From: Pseudomonas sp. SG20056
GTDB taxonomy: Bacteria > Pseudomonadota > Gammaproteobacteria > Pseudomonadales > Pseudomonadaceae
Length of the DNA: 64,000 nucleotides
Direction: 5' to 3'
Assembly (NCBI RefSeq): GCF_031764535.1
Contig: NZ_CP134499.1
Span: 1,364,001-1,428,000 of the forward strand
A program made the translations under genes and the position numbers. Under the pieces are notes generated by a model. The model ran no database searches. It was not told the DNA's origin and saw only the letters and a list, made by a program, of their open reading frames with translations. Shown here piece by piece: positions 27,341 to 34,709 of this stretch (positions within the stretch are counted from its first letter, which is position 1; each line of letters starts with the position of its first letter).

Positions 27341-27385
27341 CAGAAAGCAAAAAGCCCCGAATTTTTTAGAAATCAGGGCTTTGAA
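27341..27385. repeat. Third, degenerate copy of the tRNA-Gly terminator segment
   Basis: CCAGAAAGCAAAAAGCCCCG followed by a short spacer and TTAGAAATCAGGGCTTT closely matches the segments at 29273 and 37893, but the tRNA-Gly part is missing. It can fold as a terminator (AAAGCCC/GGGCTTT) for the minus-strand gene beside it. Confidence 0.75.
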
Positions 27386-27410
27386 AATTCAGCTAATGCT
27401 CGTTCAGTAG

Positions 27411-27614
27411 TTAGGCAGTCTCATTTTCCAACGCCTCAACTAATTTTTCTAACTGAGCTAGAGGTAGGTCGTGTGGCGCCTCAATACGCTCTTTCAATTT
27501 TTCTGAGAACTCAACAGCAGATGCCTGATCTTTAAAAGTAAGCGCTATGGTTCCAGCTTTTACCGACCATTGCTCTCCATCTTTCGTCGCCATCTTAGAA
27601 ATTAAAATTTCCAT
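27411..27614 (-). CDS. Small acidic protein of unknown function
   Basis: A 67-residue frame starting MEILISKMATKDGEQWSVKAGT and ending in an acidic amphipathic tail (LAQLEKLVEALENETA). ATG 27614 has GGAA before it; the upstream extension is poor. I do not recognise it. Codon use is less GC-rich than the flanking core genes, in keeping with accessory DNA. It is followed by the terminator-like repeat. Confidence 0.5.
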   Translation of the reverse strand: MEILISKMATKDGEQWSVKAGTIALTFKDQASAVEFSEKLKERIEAPHDLPLAQLEKLVEALENETA

Positions 27615-27860
27615 GCCAGTTCCTTCAGCGAATTGAATCGAACAGCGAATTTTAAGCAAAAAAAAGACCAACAGCGTTGGCCTTAACTTAAGGTATGAGC
27701 AGCACCTGATGACAATCAGATGAACTTATGTTGATCCCAAACTGTTGCACAAATATGACTGACTAAGAGTCCAGTTGTCCGCTCGTCCGATCCCTGCGGG
27801 CTGAAACTTTTTCGCAATGTTTTTCCAATAGCTTGCCGTCTTCACTTTGAGGGCAAGATT

Positions 27861-28067
27861 TTGAATCGCAACACACGAAAGACACTCACCGCCATTGCTG
27901 ACCACAACGAAGATGCTGCTATTGCGCTGATGCGCGCTGCAGAGCGCACAGGCGATGAAGTCCTTAGGCATCAAATGCTTCGTGTCATCCACCGCCTTAA
28001 CCAAGATGCAATCGACCTGCGCTCCCTTCGCGATGATGCTCAGTCATCCGTTCGCAAGCTTGCTTGA
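27861..28067 (+). CDS. Small basic helical protein of unknown function
   Basis: A 68-residue frame with start TTG 27861, preceded by GAGGG. It begins MNRNTRKTLTAIADHNED and is predicted mainly helical (Leu/Ala/Arg rich). No family recognised. It competes with a minus-strand frame of 92 residues over the same DNA; this plus frame has the better ribosome site. Confidence 0.42.
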   Translation: MNRNTRKTLTAIADHNEDAAIALMRAAERTGDEVLRHQMLRVIHRLNQDAIDLRSLRDDAQSSVRKLA

Positions 28068-28102
28068 ACTTCCCCTCGCATGGCATGAAACCCCTTGCTG
28101 TC

Positions 28103-28696
28103 TTAGCAAGACTGTGTGCGTCTGAGACCATCAATGAATTGCCGAATAGCCAACTCTTGCTCATCAGCTGTTGCTTTGCACTTTTGATGCAGTGAGATCA
28201 GGGCCATTTCACCTATCAATGCATTTAACAGCATGGATGTCAGTTCCACTGAGGCGACGTCAATTTCACCGGCGGTAATTGCTCTTTCAAGGCCCATCGT
28301 CATTGGGCCCATGCTCCATTGCGCTTCAATTTCTCGTGCTCTTTTCCATCCGAGGACCTGTGGCCCCTGGTCAAGCAGAATCGTACCTACTTCTGGCTGT
28401 CGGACTGAACGAAGCCAAGCCAAGCACGCTTCGGTGAGATCTGCCAACGCAGAATCACCACCCTTGCCAGTGCGTGCTGCATCTGCGGTGGTTTCCTTTA
28501 CAACCGAAACAAACACCGCTTCGAACAGGTCTTTTTTGCTGTCGAAATAATGGTAGAGCGCACCTCGAGAGACCCCGGCATGCTCCAGGATGCTGTCGGT
28601 ATGTGTGTGCTCGTATCTACTGTCGGCGAAGTGAATGCGGGCCGCATTAATGATGCTTTCACGTGTCGCTTCGCGTCGCTCTTTGTTGGTGGCCAT
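28103..28696 (-). CDS. TetR-family regulator
   Basis: A 197-residue regulator with the TetR helix-turn-helix near the N-terminus (HTDSILEHAGVSRGALYHYFDSKKDLFEAVF, residues about 32-62) and a divergent helical ligand domain. It is read away from the SnoaL-like gene, and an 11-bp inverted repeat lies between them, so it most likely represses that gene and itself. The ligand is unknown. Confidence 0.92.
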   Translation of the reverse strand: MATNKERREATRESIINAARIHFADSRYEHTHTDSILEHAGVSRGALYHYFDSKKDLFEAVFVSVVKETTADAARTGKGGDSALADLTEACLAWLRSVRQPEVGTILLDQGPQVLGWKRAREIEAQWSMGPMTMGLERAITAGEIDVASVELTSMLLNALIGEMALISLHQKCKATADEQELAIRQFIDGLRRTQSC

Positions 28697-28710
28697 ATAT
28701 TTACAGATAC

Positions 28711-28747
28711 CGTGTCGGTTTGTTAGCGTGTGGCTGAAACCGACACG
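28711..28747. promoter_or_regulatory. Candidate TetR operator
   Basis: Perfect 11-bp inverted repeat CGTGTCGGTTT (28711) / AAACCGACACG (28737) with a 15-base spacer, in the 89-base gap between divergent genes. Confidence 0.65.
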
Positions 28748-28785
28748 CTGTATGTTTTCCGTCCCTCGCCACTAGGAGCAGTGAA

Positions 28786-29157
28786 ATGTCCGATTACCCC
28801 AAAGCATTCGACCATATGCTGGCAGCATGGAATGAGTCAGAACCCTCGCTGGTACGGTCACATCTTGAGAAGGCGCTGGCACCAGAAGTTCGTTTTATCG
28901 ATCCCTCGGTTGACATCACTGGCATCGATAGCTTTGAAAGAAATGTACACGACGTACATAGCAAGAACCCAGGGGCGGTCTATTCAAGAATCAGTGCGGT
29001 CAACTCTCACCATGGCTTTCATCGATATCACTGGGCGATACATAACAAAGACGGTCATCTTATGCTTCCAGGATTTGACGTGGTGGAGACTGACGCTGCT
29101 GGCCGCGTCACCTCTGTGATCGGTTTTTTTGGTGAGTTGCCAACAGATTCCGTCTGA
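28786..29157 (+). CDS. SnoaL/NTF2-like protein
   Basis: A 123-residue protein with the cone-shaped NTF2 fold pattern: N-terminal helices (AFDHMLAAWNESEPSLVRSHLEKALAPEVRFIDP), then GIDSFERNV and a beta-rich end (HHGFHRYHWAIHN, GFDVVETDAAGRVTSVIGFFG). Such proteins include isomerases, cyclases and small hydrolases. It is probably regulated by the divergent TetR gene. Function not known. A good AGGAG precedes the ATG. Confidence 0.82.
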   Translation: MSDYPKAFDHMLAAWNESEPSLVRSHLEKALAPEVRFIDPSVDITGIDSFERNVHDVHSKNPGAVYSRISAVNSHHGFHRYHWAIHNKDGHLMLPGFDVVETDAAGRVTSVIGFFGELPTDSV

Positions 29158-29271
29158 TTTCGCAGCTTGGCTCAATCGCCCGTTACGCTGTAAGCCTCCA
29201 CATGTCTTTTGAGCGATCATGTGGGGACCGTCATTTCCTAAGCCTGCGATCAACCTTCGACACACCCTGGC

Positions 29272-29356
29272 GCCAGAATGCAAAAAGCCCCGAAATCTTA
29301 TTAGAAATCAGGGCTTTAAAAACTGCGATTTGGAGCGGGTGATGGGAATCGAACCC
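29272..29356. repeat. attL: duplicated 3' end of tRNA-Gly
   Basis: Matches 37892-37976 apart from about three bases. It comprises the tRNA terminator segment and TGGAGCGGGTGATGGGAATC plus GAACCC, the 3' part of tRNA-Gly read in reverse. The remaining tRNA is absent here, so this is the truncated copy left by integration. Confidence 0.88.
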
Positions 29357-29700
29357 TCTGTTTCTGCCTGCGTTATCCCGCTAAGCCTTGCTATTCCTGG
29401 GCTCTAGCTAACGCACACCCGCATAAATCCGCTTTTCTTCGCTGTGATTTCGACACTTTTTCGACACGTACGCTAGACATTCTCTAGGCCGAACAGTAGC
29501 GTCTAGCCATCACTGCATCTTGGTTGACCTAGGGCGTGAGCACCCCATGTTGCTTTTCGCATGCCTGACTCGCTTTCTCCTTCGTTTTTTCTATGCATAT
29601 CAAGGCTTTACAGCGCGACAAGGATCGCTATCAGGCATCTTAAGGTGTGTTATGCGACAGCGATGTCGTCTAATTAATAGTTATATTTTTAGGAGAATGA
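29357..29700. other. Left end of the element, no credible gene
   Basis: These 344 bases hold an imperfect palindrome at 29370-29414 (GCGTTA...TAACGC with an inner GCTA/TAGC stem), the 18-base string TCGACACTTTTTCGACAC at 29450-29467 that recurs at the right end, and an inverted repeat GCTAGAC/GTCTAGC (29472-29507). No coding frame is convincing. Confidence 0.7.
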
Positions 29701-30321
29701 ATGGATATCAGCGTAATAAGAAAAAGGATAGCATCTTTATCTTTTGTGAATAGCTATATTGTTAGATATAACAATGTCTCATCTAATGTTGTTCCTGATA
29801 CACTTTTTACTGTGAGAATTTATGCAGATGCAAAGTTTGAAAATGCACCTTTGTTTATTGTTTCAGAACCTGCATCTAAGCACTGTCACATAGTGCAGAA
29901 TGCGTCTGAGAATTTAGCTAGAATAATATTTAGTTTTGAAGAGAGACATATCGCAGCTCTAAAAAAAGCAGATGATCAAATTGCAAGGCAAGATTTTCAA
30001 TCATCATTTTTGCAAGAAATTATGAACCATTCCTCTATATTGCCAGCCAAACAACATTTAAGTACGATTGAGTCAACTATAATGTTGTCGGGTTTTATAT
30101 GTGAAGGGTTTAGCTACCTATCTGAGTTATATGAAAGTAATAAACATGCAAAACATCTTAGTGGTCTTTTGAAAAAAAGTTTATTTGCAGAGCATACGAG
30201 GCATGAGCACGGTCAAGAATTTGTTAGTCTTGTAGATTATAGTGGGGCACAACGAAATCAACTTGTAAGTGAGCTAGCGCCAGATGATTTTGAAAAAAAA
30301 TTTGGTATTTCTTTAATATAA
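29701..30321 (+). CDS. Unknown 206-aa protein, AT-rich cargo gene
   Basis: The protein begins MDISVIRKRIASLSFVNSYI and is rich in Ser, Ile, Lys and Asn. Two stretches look helical (FEERHIAALKKADDQIARQDFQ and later KHAKHLSGLLKKSLFAEHTRHEHG). I recognise no family. AGGAGA precedes the ATG. Its base composition is far more AT-rich than the Pseudomonas genes outside the element, indicating recent transfer. Possible gene-cassette borders flank it (GTTATGC at 29649, GTTAGGC at 30419). In the Pf-like context it may be a defence or toxin-type gene, but nothing in the sequence shows that. Confidence 0.72.
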   Translation: MDISVIRKRIASLSFVNSYIVRYNNVSSNVVPDTLFTVRIYADAKFENAPLFIVSEPASKHCHIVQNASENLARIIFSFEERHIAALKKADDQIARQDFQSSFLQEIMNHSSILPAKQHLSTIESTIMLSGFICEGFSYLSELYESNKHAKHLSGLLKKSLFAEHTRHEHGQEFVSLVDYSGAQRNQLVSELAPDDFEKKFGISLI

Positions 30322-30425
30322 AATTGCAAATCTGAAAGGTTGCTTAAGCGGACAAGAAGTTAGTTTTTCTCGGCCCTTACTAATTTTAGCTGGCTATTTT
30401 ATTACCGATTAGCAAGGCGTTAGGC
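30322..30425 (+). other. Possible attC-like site between two cargo ORFs
   Basis: The 104-base gap ends AAGGCGTTAGGC, where GTTAGGC (30419-30425) fits the integron simple-site consensus GTTRRRY, and contains TTAAGCGGAC and an inner hairpin (GTTAGT/ACTAAT). A clear matching 5' core (RYYYAAC) is missing; only TATAAAATTGC is near the expected place. Confidence 0.35.
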
Positions 30426-30447
30426 TAATTAAAAATAAGAGAGATAT

Positions 30448-31074
30448 ATGGATAACATAGCTCTAGAGATTTTAGCAAAAGTTGATGCATTTTATTCCTC
30501 TGCATTTTCACAGTTGCTTGCAATTACACTTGGGATAATTGCCTTTGCTGGCGTCTTCGTCCCAATACTGACAACTTATTATCAGAATAGAAATATTAAA
30601 ATAGAAAAACAAAATCTGGAAGATTATATAGCCAACAAGGTTAATAACTTAAAAGAAGAATTAACTTTAAATTTAAATTATGAGCTCCAGGAGAAGCTGG
30701 CCGAGTTTGAAAAAAAACAAGAGGCGAAAACAGATAAAATCATTGCCGGATTATTACACGTACAAGCTAGTCTACAATTGAGTAACTCACATTTTAAACA
30801 CGCAACAAGCAGTATCATATCTTCAATTGAAAGATGTATCAGTGCTGGCGACGAGTTAAATCTTTCACGTGGGTTTTCTATACTTATAGAGCAGTGCCTT
30901 CCTGAAATAAAACCAGAAGAAGAGATAAATCTAGAAAATTTGGCTATAAAAATAGAAGGCATACATAATAAAATGTCAAAACTTAATAGCGGCGGTAGAT
31001 ATTCCGACGTACTGAGCGAGCTAAAAAGAGCACATAAAAAAACTATAGTTCGCCTGAGTGAAACTGAAAGATAA
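30448..31074 (+). CDS. Membrane-anchored coiled-coil protein, unknown
   Basis: A 208-residue protein with one N-terminal membrane helix (FSQLLAITLGIIAFAGVFVP, residues about 18-37) followed by a charged coiled-coil-like stretch (KQNLEDYIANKVNNLKEELT and ELQEKLAEFEKKQEAK) and a helical C-terminus. It is probably anchored in the inner membrane with a cytoplasmic tail. The gene is AT-rich like its neighbour. No family was recognised. A weak GAGAGA site precedes ATG 30448. The first cassette-like border ends 22 bases before the start. Confidence 0.74.
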   Translation: MDNIALEILAKVDAFYSSAFSQLLAITLGIIAFAGVFVPILTTYYQNRNIKIEKQNLEDYIANKVNNLKEELTLNLNYELQEKLAEFEKKQEAKTDKIIAGLLHVQASLQLSNSHFKHATSSIISSIERCISAGDELNLSRGFSILIEQCLPEIKPEEEINLENLAIKIEGIHNKMSKLNSGGRYSDVLSELKRAHKKTIVRLSETER

Positions 31075-31078
31075 AAAT

Positions 31079-31204
31079 CCTAACAAGGCGCTCTGGGACC
31101 GGCTCAGGCCGGCCCCTTAATCAAACGTAAGCGTCTTCCTCTAATTTCTATATTGTAGGCCAACCCGAGACTTACAGTTCCTTTGCTCAATGCTTCCGTT
31201 AGGG
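31079..31204 (+). other. Possible attC-like site after the second cargo ORF
   Basis: CCTAACAAGGCGCTC starts five bases after the stop, a good match to the 5' part of integron attC sites, and GTTAGGG at 31198 could be its partner. The inner GGGACCGG/CCGGCCCC hairpin could equally be a plain terminator. The right half overlaps the minus-strand ORF. Confidence 0.35.
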
Positions 31205-31611
31205 CGGCCTCCGCACACCCAGTCTTTTAGCTTTAGTTCCTCTTTTATCACAGTCACCCGCATTTTTGCGGCGGGTTTTTCTGCCTTTATTGGTTGATAT
31301 GTTTCTTTGAAGGCCAGCACGTTATCTGCGCCTCGCGGTTTGTAGTTCAGATCATTGAACACTGTTTGCTTGGTGGCGGTGTTTTCTGTGCTTGTAGGCA
31401 GTTCCGCTTGCGGTTGAGACATTGCGTCTCGCCTTGCCTGCTCTTCGACCACTTTGTTCCAATCCGTCTGGGGCTCTGCTCGACGTATTTCGGCAACTGG
31501 TAGGGCGGTTGGCTGCTGCTTGCTTTCGGCCAGGTTCTTTACGGTGCCCTGCAGGAAGGCTTGGCTATGGCCGTGGTGGCTAGTTGCTGCAACAGCTTTT
31601 CTTCGTCTCAT
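31141..31611 (-). CDS. Unknown 156-aa protein with Cys-rich C-terminus
   Basis: The frame begins MRRRKAVAATSHHGHSQAFL and ends with KDWVCGGRPNGSIEQRNCKS and VGLQYRN, a short conserved-looking motif with two cysteines. The middle is rich in Glu, Thr and Ala with low predicted structure. Codon use is more GC-rich than the adjacent cargo genes and nearer to the element's right half. A later in-frame ATG (MSQPQAEL) is an alternative start. Function unknown. Confidence 0.5.
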   Translation of the reverse strand: MRRRKAVAATSHHGHSQAFLQGTVKNLAESKQQPTALPVAEIRRAEPQTDWNKVVEEQARRDAMSQPQAELPTSTENTATKQTVFNDLNYKPRGADNVLAFKETYQPIKAEKPAAKMRVTVIKEELKLKDWVCGGRPNGSIEQRNCKSRVGLQYRN

Positions 31612-31812
31612 CAGGCGCTAGGTGCAAAAACAGGCTTTCGCCAGGCCAGCGTGAAAAAATGATCCACATGGCAAACCCTCCTTGGCTTTATTTCTTTATA
31701 TCGAAATTATCTTAGATAAACTTTTACAGTTATATTTTTAGTGCGCTTCTAAATAAAGCAGAAAATTTTTGATGTCTGCTATAACTGGTAATACTTACAC
31801 TAAGTTAAATTT

Positions 31813-33339
31813 TTACCTGTTTTGAAGGTATATTTTTATTCCGGAGTGGAGGATTATGCATGAATCTTTGTCAATACTGTATTCCTGTGCGTCTTTTTTT
31901 GAGATTTTATGTTTGAAGCGAACAAATTTATTTTGGGGGTTTACAGTGCCAATAATTGACCTATTGAATAGGTCATCAAGAATGTTGCTAGCTTTGGATT
32001 TTTCTAAATAACAATTTTCGCATATTATATTAATTGCTTCTGTATAAGTGCAGTCGTATACGTTCCCGATATTTTTTAGGGATAGTATTATATTTTCTAT
32101 TTCGTCTGGCTCGTAGAATGAGGAGAGCTCATTGCTAAGCTCTTTTATCATTTCGGATGCGTATTGCCCTATTAGTTGATTAATGCTGGACTTGTTTAGT
32201 GGGATGCTATATCCGCCAGTTTCGAGCGGTTTAAATAAAAGGATAAAGTCGCGAGGCCTTAAAAAGGTATGGTCGGCTACGTATTTGAAACTGCTTTTTG
32301 GTCTGAAGTCATCTTCTATAAGGCTTTCCCATGGCTTACTACCTGACATAGGAATGCCGGCGTTTTTGAAGGCGTGGGCTGTTCGTTTATTTATTAATTT
32401 CTTTAAGCCTATTTCATCTTCCTTTTTGTTTATTATAAATTCATCCTGATACCAATTTAGTTGTACCCCGTAGGATGAAAATATTTTAGAGATATCTGAG
32501 CCTAGCGGGGATAAGAGTCGTTCAATGTCGTCTCGAATAAGGATGACTACTTTTGCAGGAGCTCCATTTTTTGCAAAAACTGTGTTGTTTACGTGTTTTG
32601 CTGTTCTGATTAGGCTGAGTAAAGTATCGACTGACTCGGAGTTGTTGGCTTTGAAGCCTATATCAAGATCGTCAAAAAAAATAGCGTAAGAGTTTTTGTT
32701 CTCTAGGCTAAGTTTATTTTTTAGAACATCGATTACAACTAATTCTAAGTGTGGGAGCAGTTTATAGTACGGGGCTCTGGACTCTTTTAGCTCAACATCT
32801 CTGTTGTATTTCCCCTTAAAGAAGCGTTTGAAGTGCTCTATGCTAACTTCGAACTTATGTCTTCTAATTAGCTCGGTCACTTCATCTTTGTTTATTTCTA
32901 TGTAGCCAGAGTTCTTCTTTATGAATTCATTTAGTAGCTTGTAGGGTTGTGCGTTCTGAACGGATTCGTTTAAGCAGAACTGCTTTAGGAGATTTGTATA
33001 AATCAGCCATTTAAATAGCTGGTCTTTTGTGTGGTCTAACCCCGCATTTGTTCCTAGCTGCACAAGTTGCTCAAGACTGATATTGTCTTGTCTTATAAAT
33101 GAACAGAATAAATTCGCACCAGCAACCGCGCTTGCATACTCTGCAAAAGCGCTTTTCCCACAGCCTTTCCTGCCTATTATTATAAATTTTTCGTTACTAA
33201 GCTCAGTGAATAGATCATGGTGGTCTTCATATACATCTCTTAAACTTACTTTAGATGTCGGTAACGATTCAGCTTCTGCTTCTGGTGCTCCGAAATAAAG
33301 TGCAGATTTTCTTTTCTTTGCGAAGTCATGGAAAACCAT
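31813..33339 (-). CDS. P-loop ATPase (Sll1717/KAP-like), candidate defence gene
   Basis: A 508-residue ATPase with Walker A GRKGCGKS (residues 56-63) and Walker B YAIFFDDLD (219-225, acidic pair D223/D224), followed by LIRTAKHVNN and VVILIRDDIERLLSPLGSDI (a sensor-like stretch). The rest is helical, with a C-terminal winged-helix-like part (SNILDDLFNRSIIGTVNPQN). No membrane helix is seen. It resembles predicted AAA/STAND-like ATPases found in defence islands, but I cannot assign a family firmly. It is AT-rich. Pf prophages often carry such cargo between the left end and the repressor. Confidence 0.75.
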   Translation of the reverse strand: MVFHDFAKKRKSALYFGAPEAEAESLPTSKVSLRDVYEDHHDLFTELSNEKFIIIGRKGCGKSAFAEYASAVAGANLFCSFIRQDNISLEQLVQLGTNAGLDHTKDQLFKWLIYTNLLKQFCLNESVQNAQPYKLLNEFIKKNSGYIEINKDEVTELIRRHKFEVSIEHFKRFFKGKYNRDVELKESRAPYYKLLPHLELVVIDVLKNKLSLENKNSYAIFFDDLDIGFKANNSESVDTLLSLIRTAKHVNNTVFAKNGAPAKVVILIRDDIERLLSPLGSDISKIFSSYGVQLNWYQDEFIINKKEDEIGLKKLINKRTAHAFKNAGIPMSGSKPWESLIEDDFRPKSSFKYVADHTFLRPRDFILLFKPLETGGYSIPLNKSSINQLIGQYASEMIKELSNELSSFYEPDEIENIILSLKNIGNVYDCTYTEAINIICENCYLEKSKASNILDDLFNRSIIGTVNPQNKFVRFKHKISKKDAQEYSIDKDSCIILHSGIKIYLQNR

Positions 33340-33457
33340 ATTTAGTCCTTTTGGATTCTTCTGAGCTTTACGAAATATAGTGCTGGTTCAGTTGACCAGT
33401 ATCCCTGCGCTCAACGTGTTCGGGCGTACCAGCGTCTAGTCACTTCCTGGGTGATCG

Positions 33458-33727
33458 CTATCCCGCGTTGGGTTGGCTCAAGTTTCGGTTGGCTTCGTCG
33501 TAGTCAGGGCTGGTTTGCCCGATTTCTGGGGCGATCTGTCCGCTTGATAGCCATAGGGCGTACTGCGGATAGACCTTCACCAGCACGTCTATCTCATCGG
33601 TGCTGACTCTCACCGCACCTTTGCTCACGCTCTTCCAGCGATCGTGATCGCCATTCCCCATTTCGCTGGCTTTTTTCGGCCCCAGCTTCTTAATCAATAA
33701 GCGTGCTCTATCGGCTGAGCTTGTCAT
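33458..33727 (-). CDS. Pf-type phage repressor
   Basis: An 89-residue DNA-binding protein (MTSSADRARLLIKKLGPKKA, then GNGDHDRWKSVSKGAVRVST and YPQYALWLSSGQIAPEIGQ) that resembles the small repressor C of Pf prophages. It is transcribed away from the excisionase-like gene, giving the classic lysogeny switch. The inverted repeat at 33754-33768 lies between the two. The likely role is to keep the excision and replication genes off. Confidence 0.78.
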   Translation of the reverse strand: MTSSADRARLLIKKLGPKKASEMGNGDHDRWKSVSKGAVRVSTDEIDVLVKVYPQYALWLSSGQIAPEIGQTSPDYDEANRNLSQPNAG

Positions 33728-33753
33728 ATAGAAAACAATTTCACTTTATTCGG

Positions 33754-33768
33754 GGGCAACTGTTGCCC
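33754..33768. promoter_or_regulatory. Candidate operator of the lysogeny switch
   Basis: GGGCAAC-T-GTTGCCC is a perfect 7-bp inverted repeat. A second related site, GGGGATATATTTGCCCC, is at 33782-33798. Both lie between divergent repressor and excisionase-like genes. Confidence 0.65.
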
Positions 33769-33859
33769 TGTGGATCACTGCGGGGATATATTTGCCCCTA
33801 GAGAAAATATTGCTCCGATGAATTCTCGGATTAATGCTGAATATAGTGGAGTAAAGCTT

Positions 33860-34069
33860 ATGGATACGGAAGGTCTCGACCCTCAAAAGCTGCACGGTGC
33901 ACCGCCCCTGATGCCATGGCCAAAGTTCGCCGAGTGGATCGGCATGGGTGACGAGCCAATCGTCGTTCGTTCCTGGGTAGAACGCGGCTACCTGCCTTCA
34001 AAGAAGGTGGGCAAACGCACCATGGTTAACGTCGTGCGGCTGGTGCAGCAGCTGCTTGATGAGGAGTAA
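33860..34069 (+). CDS. Excisionase/Cro-like winged-helix protein
   Basis: A 69-residue protein with a winged-helix excisionase pattern: MPWPKFAEWIGMGDEPIVVR then SWVERGYLPSKKVGKRTMVN. ATG 33860 has GGAG eight bases upstream; a longer frame starts at 33770 but crosses the operator region. In Pf phages the equivalent gene (XisF) promotes excision and activates replication genes. It is first in a rightward run of tightly spaced small genes. Confidence 0.72.
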   Translation: MDTEGLDPQKLHGAPPLMPWPKFAEWIGMGDEPIVVRSWVERGYLPSKKVGKRTMVNVVRLVQQLLDEE

Positions 34070-34074
34070 GGCAC

Positions 34075-34245
34075 ATGAGCCGAACTGACCCGCAATTCAA
34101 GCTGCGAGTGCCGCTAGCACTGCGCCTGCAGATCGAACAAGCCGCCCAAGCTACCCGCCGCTCGATGAACGCCGAAATGGTCGTGCGTCTGGAAGCCAGC
34201 TTCGCCAAGGAACAGCCCCTGCAGGAGAAACCCCATGATCAGTGA
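34075..34245 (+). CDS. Arc-like ribbon-helix-helix protein (56 aa)
   Basis: MSRTDPQFKLRVPLALRLQI then EQAAQATRRSMNAEMVVRLE is a textbook Arc/RHH fold: beta strand (FKLRVP), helix, and RRSMNAEMV helix. It starts five bases after the previous stop and overlaps the next gene by eleven bases. Likely a transcriptional regulator within the element. It resembles AmrZ in the RHH core (HRSMNSEII there). Confidence 0.78.
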   Translation: MSRTDPQFKLRVPLALRLQIEQAAQATRRSMNAEMVVRLEASFAKEQPLQEKPHDQ

Positions 34246-34447
34246 CGACAGCATGGATCTGTGCAGCGTTAAGACCTTCGCCGAAATGAGCGGCATATCC
34301 ATCGAAGAGGCAATCGACTGGGTGGACAACGGCACCGTCCCGAGCATGCGGCTGGCCGATTTCCGCATGGTCAACCTAGCTCGCCTGCGTGCTGACTTGC
34401 TCAAGGGCAAAACCGAGTTCAAAGCGGGGGACTACAGCCATGCCTAG
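34235..34447 (+). CDS. Small helix-turn-helix-like protein
   Basis: A 70-residue protein, MISDDSMDLCSVKTFAEMSG then ISIEEAIDWVDNGTVPSMRL, reading like a MerR/excisionase-type winged helix, followed by NLARLRADLLKGKTEF. CAGGAG sits about ten bases before the ATG. It overlaps both neighbours, as in compact phage operons. The exact function is unknown. Confidence 0.68.
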   Translation: MISDDSMDLCSVKTFAEMSGISIEEAIDWVDNGTVPSMRLADFRMVNLARLRADLLKGKTEFKAGDYSHA

Positions 34448-34709
34448 CCCAAGTCATACCCTGGATGCCGTCACCGCTGTTGGCTACATCGGCAAGCCTG
34501 TCCACGTTGAGCTGGAGTGGGACAACGATCCCGAGCCGTTCTGTCGCTCGGGCTATGTCATCGGCATCGTCCTGCCGGTTAAAGGCGTACAGGAACAGGC
34601 CTATCTAATGGTCATGAGCCCTGGCGAAGACTTCCCCGTGGAAGCCTACCTAGAGGACATACGCTCCATCCACATTGCCGATCAGATTGAGGGCTTCAGC
34701 CATGCCTAG
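34440..34709 (+). CDS. Unknown 89-aa protein, paralog A
   Basis: The frame starts MPSPSHTLDAVTAVGYIGKP and contains VHVELEWDNDPEPF and GYVIGIVLPVKGVQEQAYLM. It is clearly related to the following gene ([47 protein letters not shown]). The pair is a tandem duplication that diverged. Predicted beta-rich. In the Pf gene order this place would hold small early genes such as the ssDNA-binding protein, but I cannot show that. It overlaps both neighbours by eight bases. Confidence 0.65.
   Translation: MPSPSHTLDAVTAVGYIGKPVHVELEWDNDPEPFCRSGYVIGIVLPVKGVQEQAYLMVMSPGEDFPVEAYLEDIRSIHIADQIEGFSHA

Noticed and set aside
27726..28004. Minus-strand frame of 92 residues
   Set aside because: It overlaps the 68-residue plus frame; no ribosome site or domain seen.
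29331..29424. A full tRNA at the left attachment site
   Set aside because: Only the last 26 bases match tRNA-Gly; the rest does not fold as a tRNA and the anticodon arm is absent.
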